This document shows, in pieces, positions 15,202 through 25,000 of a stretch of 64,000 bases of DNA. This stretch comes from Solibacteraceae bacterium. Its GTDB lineage: Bacteria > Acidobacteriota > Terriglobia > Bryobacterales > Bryobacteraceae. The stretch spans positions 124,001-188,000 of the forward strand of contig JALSRK010000076.1 in the NCBI GenBank assembly GCA_026984795.1. The letters are read 5' to 3'. Within the stretch, counting starts at the first letter, position 1. Every line of letters begins with the position of its first letter. The position numbers and the translations under genes are program-made. A model generated the notes under the pieces. The model was not told the DNA's origin. It ran no database searches and worked only from the letters and a program-made list of their open reading frames with translations.

Positions 15202-17196
15202 TCAGTGGTTGAAGATGAAATCGACGCTGTTGTAGAGAGCCCAGGTCAGATCCTCGATCTTCTCCTTGCGCGGCCCCGCGGCCAGGAGGTCCAAGGCCGT
15301 TTCGCGTTCCTCCGGCGTGGGGAAGCGCGAAAGGATCGTCAGGTAGAGGGCGTCCACGGCCTGCCGGTCGGGCATCTGGAGCACGCGCCCCGCGAGGCTC
15401 GATCGCCGCCCTAAGGAGAGAGCCCGGGACCGCTCGACGACGAAGGGATGGTTCATGAGCTGGAGGGCCTGGATCACCGAGCCGTCGCCGCGGCGATCCT
15501 CTTCGTAGCGGTCCCCGCGCTGGAAGGCGTCGAGGAAAGCGGTGACGGGATTCCGGAAGCCGGGGATCCCGAAAGGCTCCGGGAACTGCATGGCCCAGCG
15601 CCGGAGACCAATACCCGGCAAGCGGTAGCGCGGGAACAGGCCGCTCGTCTGAACGACAGCGTCATGGATCTCCTCGGCCCAGAGGCGGCGGACGTACTTG
15701 CGGGCGTAGAGCGGCTCGTACTCGGGCTTCCACTCGCCGGGGTAGCGTGAAGAGAGTTGGTAGGCCTCCGAGGTGACGATGGTGCGCATGAGCCACTTCA
15801 AGTCGTAGCCGCTCTCGATGAATTCCTGCGCCAGAGCGTTCAATAGGCGGGGGTGGTTGGGCTGGAGCGTCCAGGGTTCCGGCGGCGGGTTGTCCGGATC
15901 GAGGCGGGCGGGGTCGAACTGATCCGGGGGCTCGACGAGGGCGAGGCCGAAGAACTCCTTCCAGAGGTAGTTGACGATGGCGCGGGCGAACTGGAAGTCG
16001 CCCGTCACCTCGCGGGCCAGGGCCTCGCGGTAGGACTCGCCGGCGCCGGGCTTTCCGCCGCTGAACGGGTAGCGCGGCTCGACGTTGGTGACCTGTCCGA
16101 CGGGCTGCCGCGGCGGGCGGTTGCCGCTGTCGGTGTTCAAAGGGTAGGGCCGCCGGCGAGGGCGGTCCACGATGGAGTAGTAGCGCAGGGTGCGGCCGTT
16201 GACCTCGACCCGGGTGCGGCGGACGATGGTCTTCGAGAGGAACGAGGCCATCTCCCAGCCCTCGAACCGCCGGGCCTTCTCGCCCCAGAGGCTGAGGCCG
16301 TCCAGGTGGCGGCGGCCGTCGTGGCAGAGGATGCAGTTCAGGTGGGAGATGCCGAGGAAGGTCTGGGCCACGTTGGCGGCCTGTTGGTCGTAATGGTCCT
16401 GGCCGGAGCGCGGCCCGCCGGTGACCAGGCCGCCGAGCAGCCAGTTCAGCTCGCCCTGCTCCCAGTTGTTTTCGCCGGTGGCGGCGATCAGCTCTGCGGC
16501 CATTTGGTTGTAAGGCTTGTTCTGCTGGAGCGATTCGTAGATCCACTGGTAGAAGGCGTTGCGGCCCATGATGTAGCGGTTCACCGCGGGGGCCCGGCGG
16601 GAATTCTTGAACAGGTCGCCGAAGTACATCGTCCACTTGTCGATCCACTCGGGGGAAGCGAGCAGCTCGTCCACAACGCGGTCGCGTTTTTCGGGCGAGG
16701 GGTCGCGGACGAAACGGAGCAGGCGATCCGGTGGGGGAACGCGCCCGGTGAGGTCGAGGGCGACGCGGCGGAGAAACTCGAAATCGTCGGCCTTGGGGGC
16801 GGGCTCGACGCCGGCGGCCTCCATCGCTTCGAACAAGTAGCGGTCGATGATGTTGTTGGACCGATCGGCGGCGCCGGTCTGGGGAGCCGGCGGCCCGACG
16901 ACCGTGGCGTTCTTGGCCGGAAGGTGCGCGGCGACGGATTCGGTGAGGGCGCTGAGCCGGTGTCGCTTGCGGGGAAGCGCGTTGAGGACGCTTGAGAGGA
17001 AACGTTCCCGCTTAGGCCCGAAGAACTCGCAGTCGGCATGGTTGATCTGGAGCGGCCCGGCCTCACGCTGAGCTCCGAACGCCGGCGCCGCCGGCACCCG
17101 TTCTTGCCCTGGGACCGGCCGCGGCCATCCAAGCGCGGCGGCGACAACGGCGGCGCAAACGATGAGCTTCTGGCAGTCGGGTCGAATCTTCCTCAT
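15202..17196 (-). CDS. DUF1549/DUF1553 protein with one CxxCH motif
   Basis: A 664-residue exported protein of the planctomycete-cytochrome-associated (PSCyt2/PSD1) type. After a signal (VCAAVVAAALGWPRP) the DUF1549 part runs through IIDRYLFEAMEAAGVEP, LRRVALDLTGRVPPPDRLL and LLASPEWIDKWTMYFGDLF. A single heme-type motif CILCHDG follows at LNCILCHDGRRHLDGLSLWG. The C-terminal DUF1553 part ends TWALYNSVDFIFNH. No separate N-terminal PSCyt1 cytochrome domain is present. The ATG at 17196 removes an unlikely 13-residue extension and places the signal peptide correctly. It lies 12 bases before the DUF1501 gene. Function is unknown; it may couple heme chemistry to polymer or sulfate-ester degradation. 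Confidence 0.86.
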   Translation of the reverse strand: MRKIRPDCQKLIVCAAVVAAALGWPRPVPGQERVPAAPAFGAQREAGPLQINHADCEFFGPKRERFLSSVLNALPRKRHRLSALTESVAAHLPAKNATVVGPPAPQTGAADRSNNIIDRYLFEAMEAAGVEPAPKADDFEFLRRVALDLTGRVPPPDRLLRFVRDPSPEKRDRVVDELLASPEWIDKWTMYFGDLFKNSRRAPAVNRYIMGRNAFYQWIYESLQQNKPYNQMAAELIAATGENNWEQGELNWLLGGLVTGGPRSGQDHYDQQAANVAQTFLGISHLNCILCHDGRRHLDGLSLWGEKARRFEGWEMASFLSKTIVRRTRVEVNGRTLRYYSIVDRPRRRPYPLNTDSGNRPPRQPVGQVTNVEPRYPFSGGKPGAGESYREALAREVTGDFQFARAIVNYLWKEFFGLALVEPPDQFDPARLDPDNPPPEPWTLQPNHPRLLNALAQEFIESGYDLKWLMRTIVTSEAYQLSSRYPGEWKPEYEPLYARKYVRRLWAEEIHDAVVQTSGLFPRYRLPGIGLRRWAMQFPEPFGIPGFRNPVTAFLDAFQRGDRYEEDRRGDGSVIQALQLMNHPFVVERSRALSLGRRSSLAGRVLQMPDRQAVDALYLTILSRFPTPEERETALDLLAAGPRKEKIEDLTWALYNSVDFIFNH

Positions 17197-17350
17197 CTGT
17201 CCCAGCCCCTCTGAGCCAAGGGAAAAAGCTTGCACTCAATTCTAGATGATGACGGTGCAAACCCGGATGCACGGGAGAAGTTGCGGGCCTGGAGGGATTT
17301 TTTCGGCGCCGAGCCGGCCCGGCGGAGGGGAGGCGGGGTAGCGTGCCGGG

Positions 17351-18223
17351 TCAGCCCTGGATACCCCGGCGGCGGCCGAGAATCCAGTCCAGCGCCTGGG
17401 AGGTCGAGTAGATCAGCACTTCCGGGTGGTGCTCGAAGGGGTGGAAGTACTCGAACGTGAGGTAGCCGTCGTAGGGGATGGCGCGGAGGGCCTCCATGAC
17501 GGCCGGCCAGTTGGTGCTGCCGTCGAGCAGGGTGCGGAACGAGTCCAGATTGAAGACGCCGGTCTTGCGGTCCCACTCCTTGAAGTGGATGTTCTGGATC
17601 CGGGAGCCGAGGATGCGGATCCAGTGTTCGGGGAACTGGTACTCCATGATGTTGCCGGTGTCGAAGTGGACGCGGACCCAGTCGCTGCCGAAGCCGTCGA
17701 CGAAGGCCCGCAGCTCCATCGGGCTGAACAGGAAGCCGTTGGCGAAGATGTTCTCGATGTTGAGATAGACGCCGGCTTTCTCGGCCACGGGAATCAGTTC
17801 GCGGACCGCCTCCCGGGCGCGGCGCTCGCAGACATCGGGCGGCACGGGATCGAAGTTCTCCACCCAGGGAGCCCAGGCGGCGCCGGGCACGACGAGCAGG
17901 TTCGGGGTGCCGAGCAAGGAGGCGGCGCGGATCATCTTCCGGCTCAGGTCCAGGCCGCGGGCGCGGGTTGCCGGGTCGTTGCTGGTCAGCGGGAACTTCC
18001 AGAACAGAAACGAACAGACGCCGCTGATCTCGATGCCGGTCTTGCGGGCCAGTTCGCCGATGCCGCGGATCTGATCGTCGCTCGAGGCATCGGAAAGCTC
18101 GCCTTCGAGATCGAAGTTCAGCTCGACGCCGTCGAAGCCGGCGTCCTTGGCGATCCGGAAGCACTCCTCTAAGGTCCATTGCTCCGGATAGGGGAAGGCC
18201 CAGAGGTTGATGGATTTTTTCAT
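17351..18223 (-). CDS. Sugar phosphate isomerase/epimerase (AP-endonuclease-2 fold)
   Basis: A 290-residue cytoplasmic TIM-barrel protein with no signal peptide. Metal-ligand positions of the xylose-isomerase-like superfamily are recognisable: FDGVELNFD, VYLNIENIFANGF (Glu), VHFDTGNIMEYQF (His/Asp), IQNIHFKEWD (His) and LTFEYFHPF (Glu). The family isomerises or epimerises sugars or sugar acids and often accompanies Gfo/Idh/MocA oxidoreductases, as here, where the oxidoreductase gene is 95 bases upstream on the same strand. The exact substrate is unknown. The DUF1549 gene follows 154 bases downstream. Confidence 0.88.
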   Translation of the reverse strand: MKKSINLWAFPYPEQWTLEECFRIAKDAGFDGVELNFDLEGELSDASSDDQIRGIGELARKTGIEISGVCSFLFWKFPLTSNDPATRARGLDLSRKMIRAASLLGTPNLLVVPGAAWAPWVENFDPVPPDVCERRAREAVRELIPVAEKAGVYLNIENIFANGFLFSPMELRAFVDGFGSDWVRVHFDTGNIMEYQFPEHWIRILGSRIQNIHFKEWDRKTGVFNLDSFRTLLDGSTNWPAVMEALRAIPYDGYLTFEYFHPFEHHPEVLIYSTSQALDWILGRRRGIQG

Positions 18224-18318
18224 TGGTCGGCTCCCCGGCAGGCTGCTGCTCTCCCATCCGCGGACGTACCGGACGGGGCGGCCGCACGACCGCTCCGCCC
18301 GGGCGCCGAAACCTGTGG

Positions 18319-19590
18319 TTAGACCTTCTCCGGCACGACGAACGGGGCGCGGTAGTTGCGCTTGAGCATCTTATTGGCTTCTTCGTCGTGGGGGAAGGTC
18401 TCGGTCTTGGGATCGAACTCGAGCTCGCGTCCCAGCCGGTAGCTGATGTTGCCGAGGTGGGCGAGAGCCGAGGCGAGGTGCGCCGTCTCGACGGGGCCGT
18501 TCTGGTCCGAGGTCTTCCGCGAGCGGACCGCCTCGATGAAGTTGGCGAAGTGATTGCCTCCCTCTTTGCGTTTCGGACCCGGCTCGCGCTTGCGCCCGAA
18601 GTAGACCTCGTAGGTGTCGTAGCCCTTGATCAGCATCACGCCCTTGTCGCCGTAGAAGATGTTGCCGACGGTGATGCCGTCCTCGGTGTTGGTGCACCAG
18701 GGCCGCACCTCGAACTCGATCATCTTGTTCTCTTCCGGATAGTAGTAAGCCGAGGTGAGTACCTCCGGGGTCTCCTTGTCGTCGTCCCAGAGGAACTTGC
18801 CGCCCAGGGCGACGATCTTCGAGGGCAGCTTCTCGACGCCGAGGCCCCACATGCACATGTCGGTTTCATGGATGCCCTGGTTGCCGACGTCGCCGTTGCC
18901 GAAGTTCCAGTGCCAGTGCCAGTTGTAGTGGACGTAGCGGCGGGAGAAGGGCAGCTTCTTCGCCGGGCCGGTCCACAGGTCGTAGTCCAGGTACGGCGGC
19001 ACGGGTTCGACGGGGCTGTGGCCGATCGACGGCCGCCACCGGAAGACGAGGCCGCGGGACATGTAAACCTTGCCGATGATACCGTTCCGCAGCATCTTCA
19101 CCGCTTCCTGGACGGCGGGAGAGGAACGAAGCTGCACGCCGTGCTGGACGATCCGCTGGTACTTATGGGCGGCCTCGACCATCTTGCGGCCTTCCCAGAT
19201 GTTGTGGGAACCGGGCTTCTCGACGTAGACGTCCTTGCCGGCCTGGCAGGCCCAGATGGTAGCCAGCGAATGCCAGTGGTTCGGCGTGGCGATGGAGACG
19301 GCGTCGATATCCTTGCGGTCGAAGATCTTGCGCAGATCCGTCTCGAGGTCGAACTTCTTGTTGTATTTGTCGCCGAACTGCCGGGCCCGTTCTTCCAGCA
19401 CCTTGCGGTCCGGGTCGCACAGAGCAACGACTTCGACATTGGGCAGAGGCTGGAAGCCGTTGATGTGGCTCTTGCCCCGGCCGTGGACCCCAAGGACGGC
19501 AATCCGAATGGTGTCGTTCGCCGAGGCGAGCTTGGGTTTGGCAGCGGCCAGGGCGCCCGCTCCCATAAGGAAGTGTCTGCGTGTACTCAT
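18319..19590 (-). CDS. Gfo/Idh/MocA-family oxidoreductase
   Basis: A 423-residue NAD(P)-dependent oxidoreductase. MSTRRHFLMGAGALAAAKP is a signal with a TRRHFL twin-arginine pattern, so export is likely. IAVLGVHGRGKSHI is the dinucleotide-binding loop, followed by VVALCDPD, then VSIATPNHWHS and the EKP motif in DVYVEKPGSHN. The C-terminal sheet domain includes HWHWNFGNGDVGNQGIHETD, typical of the exported, often sugar-acting group. The ATG at 19590 (AGGAG upstream) is preferred to a longer frame reaching 19743, which overlaps the divergent protease. It probably heads the minus-strand block with the isomerase and perhaps the DUF1549/DUF1501 genes. Confidence 0.88.
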   Translation of the reverse strand: MSTRRHFLMGAGALAAAKPKLASANDTIRIAVLGVHGRGKSHINGFQPLPNVEVVALCDPDRKVLEERARQFGDKYNKKFDLETDLRKIFDRKDIDAVSIATPNHWHSLATIWACQAGKDVYVEKPGSHNIWEGRKMVEAAHKYQRIVQHGVQLRSSPAVQEAVKMLRNGIIGKVYMSRGLVFRWRPSIGHSPVEPVPPYLDYDLWTGPAKKLPFSRRYVHYNWHWHWNFGNGDVGNQGIHETDMCMWGLGVEKLPSKIVALGGKFLWDDDKETPEVLTSAYYYPEENKMIEFEVRPWCTNTEDGITVGNIFYGDKGVMLIKGYDTYEVYFGRKREPGPKRKEGGNHFANFIEAVRSRKTSDQNGPVETAHLASALAHLGNISYRLGRELEFDPKTETFPHDEEANKMLKRNYRAPFVVPEKV

Positions 19591-19732
19591 TGCCAGCGAT
19601 ACTCCTGCAAAAAAGTGCCGCCGCTCCGGCCCAGGTGGCCACGGCGGCCAGTCGCTCACGATTTTAGCAGCAGGAACAGGATGCGGGGGCGGCGCGGCGC
19701 CGGCTTGTGTTCCACCGGCTGGACAGCCGACA

Positions 19733-21181
19733 ATGACGGGCATGAGTGGCTGGAAATGGGGGGGAGTTCTGGCTCTGGCGGCCTGTCTCGCGGCTGGGGG
19801 GGCGTCAGCGCAAAAAAAGCAGACTCCGCGATTTGCGAAACGCTCCGGAGCCCAGACAGCCTTGGGGAGGATGAGCGCCGACTTTGCGGCGCTGGCGGCC
19901 CGGGTGAATGCGAGCGTCGTGAAGATCGTGGCCGTCGGTTACCGTCCAGCCGGGGAGCCCGGCGAAAGCAGTGTCAGCGTTCAACAGGCGAGCGGCGGCT
20001 CCGGGGTGATCATCGATCCCGAGGGTTATGTCGTAACCAACGCCCACGTCGCGCTGGGCGCCCAGCGTCTTCAGGTGATCCTTTCGCCCCAGCTCGACCG
20101 GAGCGTGGACCGGAAGTCGATCCTCAAACCAGCCACACGCGTGGTAAATGCGAAGCTGGTGGGACTGGATCTGGAAACCGACCTGGCGCTGCTGCAGATC
20201 CCCCTGAAAGGGCTGCCGGCGCTGAAGTTCGGCGACTCGGACAGGCTTCGTCCGGGCCAGCTTGTGCTGGCGTTCGGCAGTCCCTTGGGTTTGCAGAGCT
20301 CGGTCACGCTGGGGGTGGTGAGCTCGCCGGCGCGGCAGTTGCGGCCCGAGGATCCTATGATCTACATCCAGACCGACGCGCCTATCAACCCAGGCAACAG
20401 CGGCGGCCCTTTGGTGAACACCGACGGCGAGGTGGTGGGGATCAACACGCTGATCTTCTCGCAGTCCGGGGGTAGCGAGGGCATCGGTTTCGCGGCGCCG
20501 TCGAACATCGTAGTGAACGTGATCCGGCACATCCGCGAGAAGGGCCAGATGCTCCGGGGCGAAATCGGCGTGCTGCCGCAGACGATCGACCCGACGCTGG
20601 CGGCGGCGCTGAAACTGTCGCGGCCTTATGGGGTGGTGTTGGGCGACGTGTATCCCGGGAGTCCCGCCGACCGGGCGGGCTTGAGGCCCGGCGACGTCGT
20701 GCTCACGCTGGACGGCAAGCCGATGGAGAACGCCCGGCAGTTCATCGTCAACCTGTACAAGCCGGCGATCGGCGACATGGTGCGCCTGGAGATCCTGCGG
20801 GGGCGGCAGAAGAAGGCGGTGGCCGTCCAGGTGGTGGAGCGGCCGAACGATCCGACGAAGCTCGCCTCGGTGATCGCGAATCCCGGCGAGAAAATCGGCC
20901 GGCTCGGCATTCTCGTATATGACCTGTCGCCGGAGATCAAGCGCCTGCTGCCGGAATTGCGGAAAGGCTTAGGGGTGCTGGTGGGTTCGTTGACCGCCGA
21001 TGCCCCGGTCCAAGGGCGCAGTTTCCGGACGGGGGACATTATTTATCAGATCAACGGCGAGCCGGTGATCAACGCCTCGGAGCTGAAGGCGGCGCTCGAA
21101 AGGCTGGCGCCGGGCAGCCCGGTGGCGGTGCAGATCGAGCGGGGCCGGCGGCTGCGCTACGTCTGGTTCGAGCTGCCGTGA
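19733..21181 (+). CDS. DegP/HtrA-type serine protease with two PDZ domains
   Basis: A 482-residue periplasmic protease/chaperone. A signal peptide (WGGVLALAACLAAGGASA) precedes a trypsin-like domain with a complete triad: His105 in VTNAHVALG, Asp150 in LDLETDLALLQI and Ser223 in NPGNSGGPLV. PDZ 1 is at about 280-375 (GVVLGDVYPGSPADRAGLRP, GDVVLTLDGKPM). PDZ 2 is at about 390-480 (GVLVGSLTADAPVQG, GDIIYQINGEPV). Length and order match HtrA-family quality-control proteases that degrade misfolded envelope proteins. The ATG at 19733 is where the signal peptide begins; an ATG at 19742 is possible. It is divergent from the Gfo/Idh gene. Confidence 0.93.
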   Translation: MTGMSGWKWGGVLALAACLAAGGASAQKKQTPRFAKRSGAQTALGRMSADFAALAARVNASVVKIVAVGYRPAGEPGESSVSVQQASGGSGVIIDPEGYVVTNAHVALGAQRLQVILSPQLDRSVDRKSILKPATRVVNAKLVGLDLETDLALLQIPLKGLPALKFGDSDRLRPGQLVLAFGSPLGLQSSVTLGVVSSPARQLRPEDPMIYIQTDAPINPGNSGGPLVNTDGEVVGINTLIFSQSGGSEGIGFAAPSNIVVNVIRHIREKGQMLRGEIGVLPQTIDPTLAAALKLSRPYGVVLGDVYPGSPADRAGLRPGDVVLTLDGKPMENARQFIVNLYKPAIGDMVRLEILRGRQKKAVAVQVVERPNDPTKLASVIANPGEKIGRLGILVYDLSPEIKRLLPELRKGLGVLVGSLTADAPVQGRSFRTGDIIYQINGEPVINASELKAALERLAPGSPVAVQIERGRRLRYVWFELP

Positions 21182-21221
21182 CGTAATCCGTGGGCCGGAG
21201 CCCCGCGGCAGCCCTGGCCCT

Positions 21222-21716
21222 TCAGCGGCGGCGCTCTTCCAGCGTGCGGCGGAGGACGGGGAGAACGGCAAGGTCGGTGTCGCGGGCGGTCTCTTCCTTG
21301 GTGGCGATCAACGTTTCCAGGTCCAGAACACGGACGCGCACGCCTTCTCCGATCTCCATCTCCACCGTGTGGGGAAGCAGATCTTCATACCGGCGGGAGC
21401 GCCCGATGCTGCCGAGCAGGTCGAGCGGTCCGAAACGAGCCATCAGGCGCTGACGTCCTGGCGAAGAAAGGTGGGAGGCGAGAGGCCTGAGCCTCTTTTC
21501 CGCCGGCAGGCGATAGACGGCGTCCAATTCTTCGAGGGCTGCGAGCAACCGCTGGACGTTCGCCGCTTCGGTGGAGTGCAGCAAGTCCAGGTCGAAGGTG
21601 GTGACCGGCGCGCCGTGGAGCGCCGCGCTGATCCCGCCGACTACGATGGCCTCAACGCGGTGGGCGTGAAGAGTCTTCAGGATCTCCCGGCAGTCCGTCC
21701 TGGCGGTTGCGCTCAC
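21222..21716 (-). CDS. Minimal nucleotidyltransferase (MNT/AbiEii-like)
   Basis: A 164-residue protein with the nucleotidyltransferase signature VVGGISAALHGAPVTTFDLD: GG followed by a helix, then D-x-D. LDLETLIATKEETAR is the conserved C-terminal lysine motif of this group (DUF6036/AbiEii-like). Members transfer nucleotides to RNA or protein, and several are the toxin or antitoxin of toxin-antitoxin modules. The start is GTG at 21716 with GGAG six bases upstream. It overlaps the small upstream gene by 65 bases in another frame, which suggests coupled translation. Activity and target are unknown. Confidence 0.75.
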   Translation of the reverse strand: MSATARTDCREILKTLHAHRVEAIVVGGISAALHGAPVTTFDLDLLHSTEAANVQRLLAALEELDAVYRLPAEKRLRPLASHLSSPGRQRLMARFGPLDLLGSIGRSRRYEDLLPHTVEMEIGEGVRVRVLDLETLIATKEETARDTDLAVLPVLRRTLEERRR

Positions 21717-21864
21717 GGATGCTCCGTAGTGCGTTCACGTGCTGCTGGAGCACGTCGAGGCGTTCAGCGGGCGTCAGGGACAACATCCAGCGGATGAGCG
21801 TCACATCGACGCCGCCGTCCCCTCCGCCGGATTGCCGCCCGGGCGCGTTCCGTTCGCCGCTCAT
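21652..21864 (-). CDS. Small partner protein of the nucleotidyltransferase
   Basis: A 70-residue protein whose centre, VDVTLIRWMLSLTPAERLDV, followed by LQQHVNALRSIRERN, is a helical segment I recognise upstream of this nucleotidyltransferase type in acidobacteria and related genomes. The tail is charged and proline-rich. It overlaps the nucleotidyltransferase gene by 65 bases and has GGAGC just before its ATG. By gene order it could be the antitoxin or regulatory half of a two-gene module; this is inferred from context only. Confidence 0.6.
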   Translation of the reverse strand: MSGERNAPGRQSGGGDGGVDVTLIRWMLSLTPAERLDVLQQHVNALRSIRERNRQDGLPGDPEDSSRPPR

Positions 21865-22010
21865 GCTCCGCTACGTTGGTTAGCACAGTCCCGGGCTGCG
21901 GGACAAGGCCCCGGGGAGCGGCGCAGCATTCCCCGCCGTGGTTTGCGCGCGTGCCGCTGGGATGCTATCTATTTGAGGAAGCGTTCCCGCGTTCCCCTGG
22001 TGTCGAAACT

Positions 22011-25000
22011 ATGCGAGCTCTTTTCATTCTGACGGCCGCTTCGTTGGCGTTCCTGCCGGCGGCCCACGCCCAGGCCGACCTGAGCCCGGCGCCCGCTTTC
22101 GCTCTGGGACAACCGGAAGGGGTGTCGGCGCTGCAGCCGAAACACTGCGACATCGTCAACAACGGCTTGACGAACTGCCGTCCGAATCTGGTGGAGGGCG
22201 ACGAGCTGAACAACCCACAGTCGGTGGCGGTAGATCCAAGCTCCGGCGCCATCTACGTGGCGGACACGCAGAACAACCGCGTGCTGGGCTGGAGGAACCG
22301 GGACGCGGCGGCCAACGGGGCCAAGGCCGACATCGTCATCGGCCAGCGGGACTTCTATTCTACGTCGTTCGGCGGGCCCGGTACGGCGTTGCAGAACGGC
22401 CTGAACCAGCCGACGGCCGTCGCCGTGGCGGCCAACGGGGACCTTTACGTGGCCGATGCCGGCAACAACCGTATCCTGCGGTTCCCGCGGCCCTTCGAGC
22501 AGCCCGAGGACCTGAAGATCGCCGACCTGGTGATCGGCCAGCCGAACATGTTCTCGCGCGCGGCGAACGCCGGCGGGCTTTCGGCCTCTTCGCTGGACTT
22601 GACCGACAACCGGGGCGCGGCCTATCGGACGACGCTGCTCTTCGATGGTGAAGGCAACCTCTGGTTCACCGACGCGGGCAACCACCGGGTGTTGCGGTAC
22701 CCGGCTTCCCGGCTGGGCCCGGACGCCGAGGACGGCCCCGCCGCCGACCTGGTGCTCGGCCAGGCGTCGATGACCGAAAGCGAAGCGCCGCCCCGCAACC
22801 CGAATTCGCGTCACGAAAAAGGGAAGCTCCGTCTGCCGTCGGCGCTGGCCTTCGACGCCGGAGGGCGGTTGTATGTGGCCGACGAGCTGTTGCGGGTGCT
22901 CGTCTACGAGCCACCGCTCGTCTCGGCCAAGAACGCCAGCCGCATCCTGGGGCTGGTCGTGGTTCCCCAGGGCCAGCAGCCCCCGCCGCTGATCAACGAG
23001 AAAGGGTTGGGCTTGATTCAGGGCAACGTCTGGCGGCCGCCTGAGGGGGTGTTCGCCATCGGCGACGACATCTTCGTGGTGGACACGCCGGCCAACCGCA
23101 TCGTCCGCTATCCGCCTTTCGACGAGTGGCCGGCGGAGACCGAAGACAATCCCTCGCCGGCGGCGGTGGACGTGATCGGACTGGACTCGCTGCAGTCGGA
23201 CACGATCCCGGTCCACCGGGGGCGCGCCGAGCCGGGTGCAGACACGCTGTTCGAGCCGGTGGGGACGGCGGTGGCGCCCGACGCGACGGTCTGGGTGGCC
23301 GATTCGCTCAACCACCGGGTGCTGAAGTTCCCCAACCTGACGGCCGTGCCGGGGCCTCAGGCGGCGGCCGAAAAGGTGCTGGGACAGCCGGGCTTCGCCA
23401 ACCGGACGGTGAACCGCATCGAAGGCAAGGAGTTCTTTTTCGTCGGGAGCCTCGGGGGCAGCTCGGTGGCCGGTGCGGGAATCGCCGTGGACTGGGGGGC
23501 GGACCCGCCGCACTTCTATGTCGCCGATCCGCTGAACAACCGGGTGCTCGGCTTCCGCGACGTCCGCAAGATCCGCAATGGGGTGACGGCGGATCTGGTC
23601 CTGGGCCAGCCGGGCAAGTTCCGGTCGCTGGTGAACTATCCGACCAACGACTCGACCCGGCCCACCCGCACCGGGCTGTTCCTTCCTTCCGGGGTAGCCG
23701 TGGACAAGCAGGGCAACGTTTACGTGGCGGACTCGGGCAACGGGCGCGTCGTGCGGTTCCCCAAGCCTTTCGAGCAGCCGCCGGGTTTGCAGGAAGCGGA
23801 CCTGGTGCTGGGGCAACTGGATTTCACTTCCCGGGTGACCGACGCGACGGCCCGTACCATGGCCGGCCCGTGGGGGCTGCATTTCACCGTGGAGGGTGCA
23901 CTGCTAGTTTCAGATCCTCGGCACAACCGGGTCCTCGAGTTCGTCCCGCCCTTCACCAGCGGCATGGCCGCCAGCCGGGTCTTCGGCCAGCCGGACTTCA
24001 ACAGCACCGCTCCCGGGAACGCCTTGAACCGCATGAACGGGCCCCAGGGCATCTCCGCGGACACCAGCGACCGGCTCTACGTGGCCGACACGAAGAACAA
24101 CCGCATCCTGGTTTTCGGCGACATCCGCCAGGCGCCGCCGGATCCGATGGCGGCGCTCGCGCTCGGCGGCTCCGGGATCAAGCAGCCGTTCGACGTCTTC
24201 GTTTCGCCGGCGACCGGCAAGGCCTGGGTGGCGGACACCAACAAAGGGCAGGTGCTGCGCTACCAGCAGTTCGATCAGCTCTTGCTCGGCAACACCGCAC
24301 CCGAGTTCGGCTTCACCGCCGCCAGCCCGCTGGCGCTGCTCGGGACGCCCTTCGGCAACTTGCTGCTCGCCGACTCGCTGAACCGCGTGGTGGGCCATTT
24401 CCGCACCCTAGTAGCCACCAACGGGGCGAACTTCCTGACGCGCGTCGCCCCGGGCATGATCACCTCGCTGTTCTTCCCCGAGACGCCAAGCATCCCACTC
24501 ACGGCGGCGCAGTCCGTACCCTTGCCCAAGGTGCTGGCCGACGTCTCGGTGCTGGTGAGCTGGGAGGGCAAGACGGTGGAGGCGCCGCTGTATTTCGTTT
24601 CACCGGCGCAGATCAACTTCCAGATGCCGAACGGCGCGCCGGCGAGCGGCACGGTGGAGATCACCGTGGTGCGGCCCTCGGCCGGCCAGATCGTGGCTTT
24701 CAGCGTGGTGGCCATGGACGTCGCTTCGCCTGGCCTCTTCACCCGGCCGCCGACGGGGAACGGCCAGATCGCGGCGCTCAATCAGGACAGCACCGTGAAT
24801 TCGGCTGAGAACCCGGCGCGCAAGGGCGAGATCGTGCAGATCTTCGCGACCGGTCAGGGATTCATCCCGGACGCTCCGCCCGACGGGGAGCCGGCGCCGC
24901 TGGACCGCTTGATTCACACGCCGGTGAAGCCCCGGGTCTTCTTCAACTCCAGCCAGCCGCTGCCGGATGGTGACGTGCAGTTCTCCGGCCTGGCGCCGGG

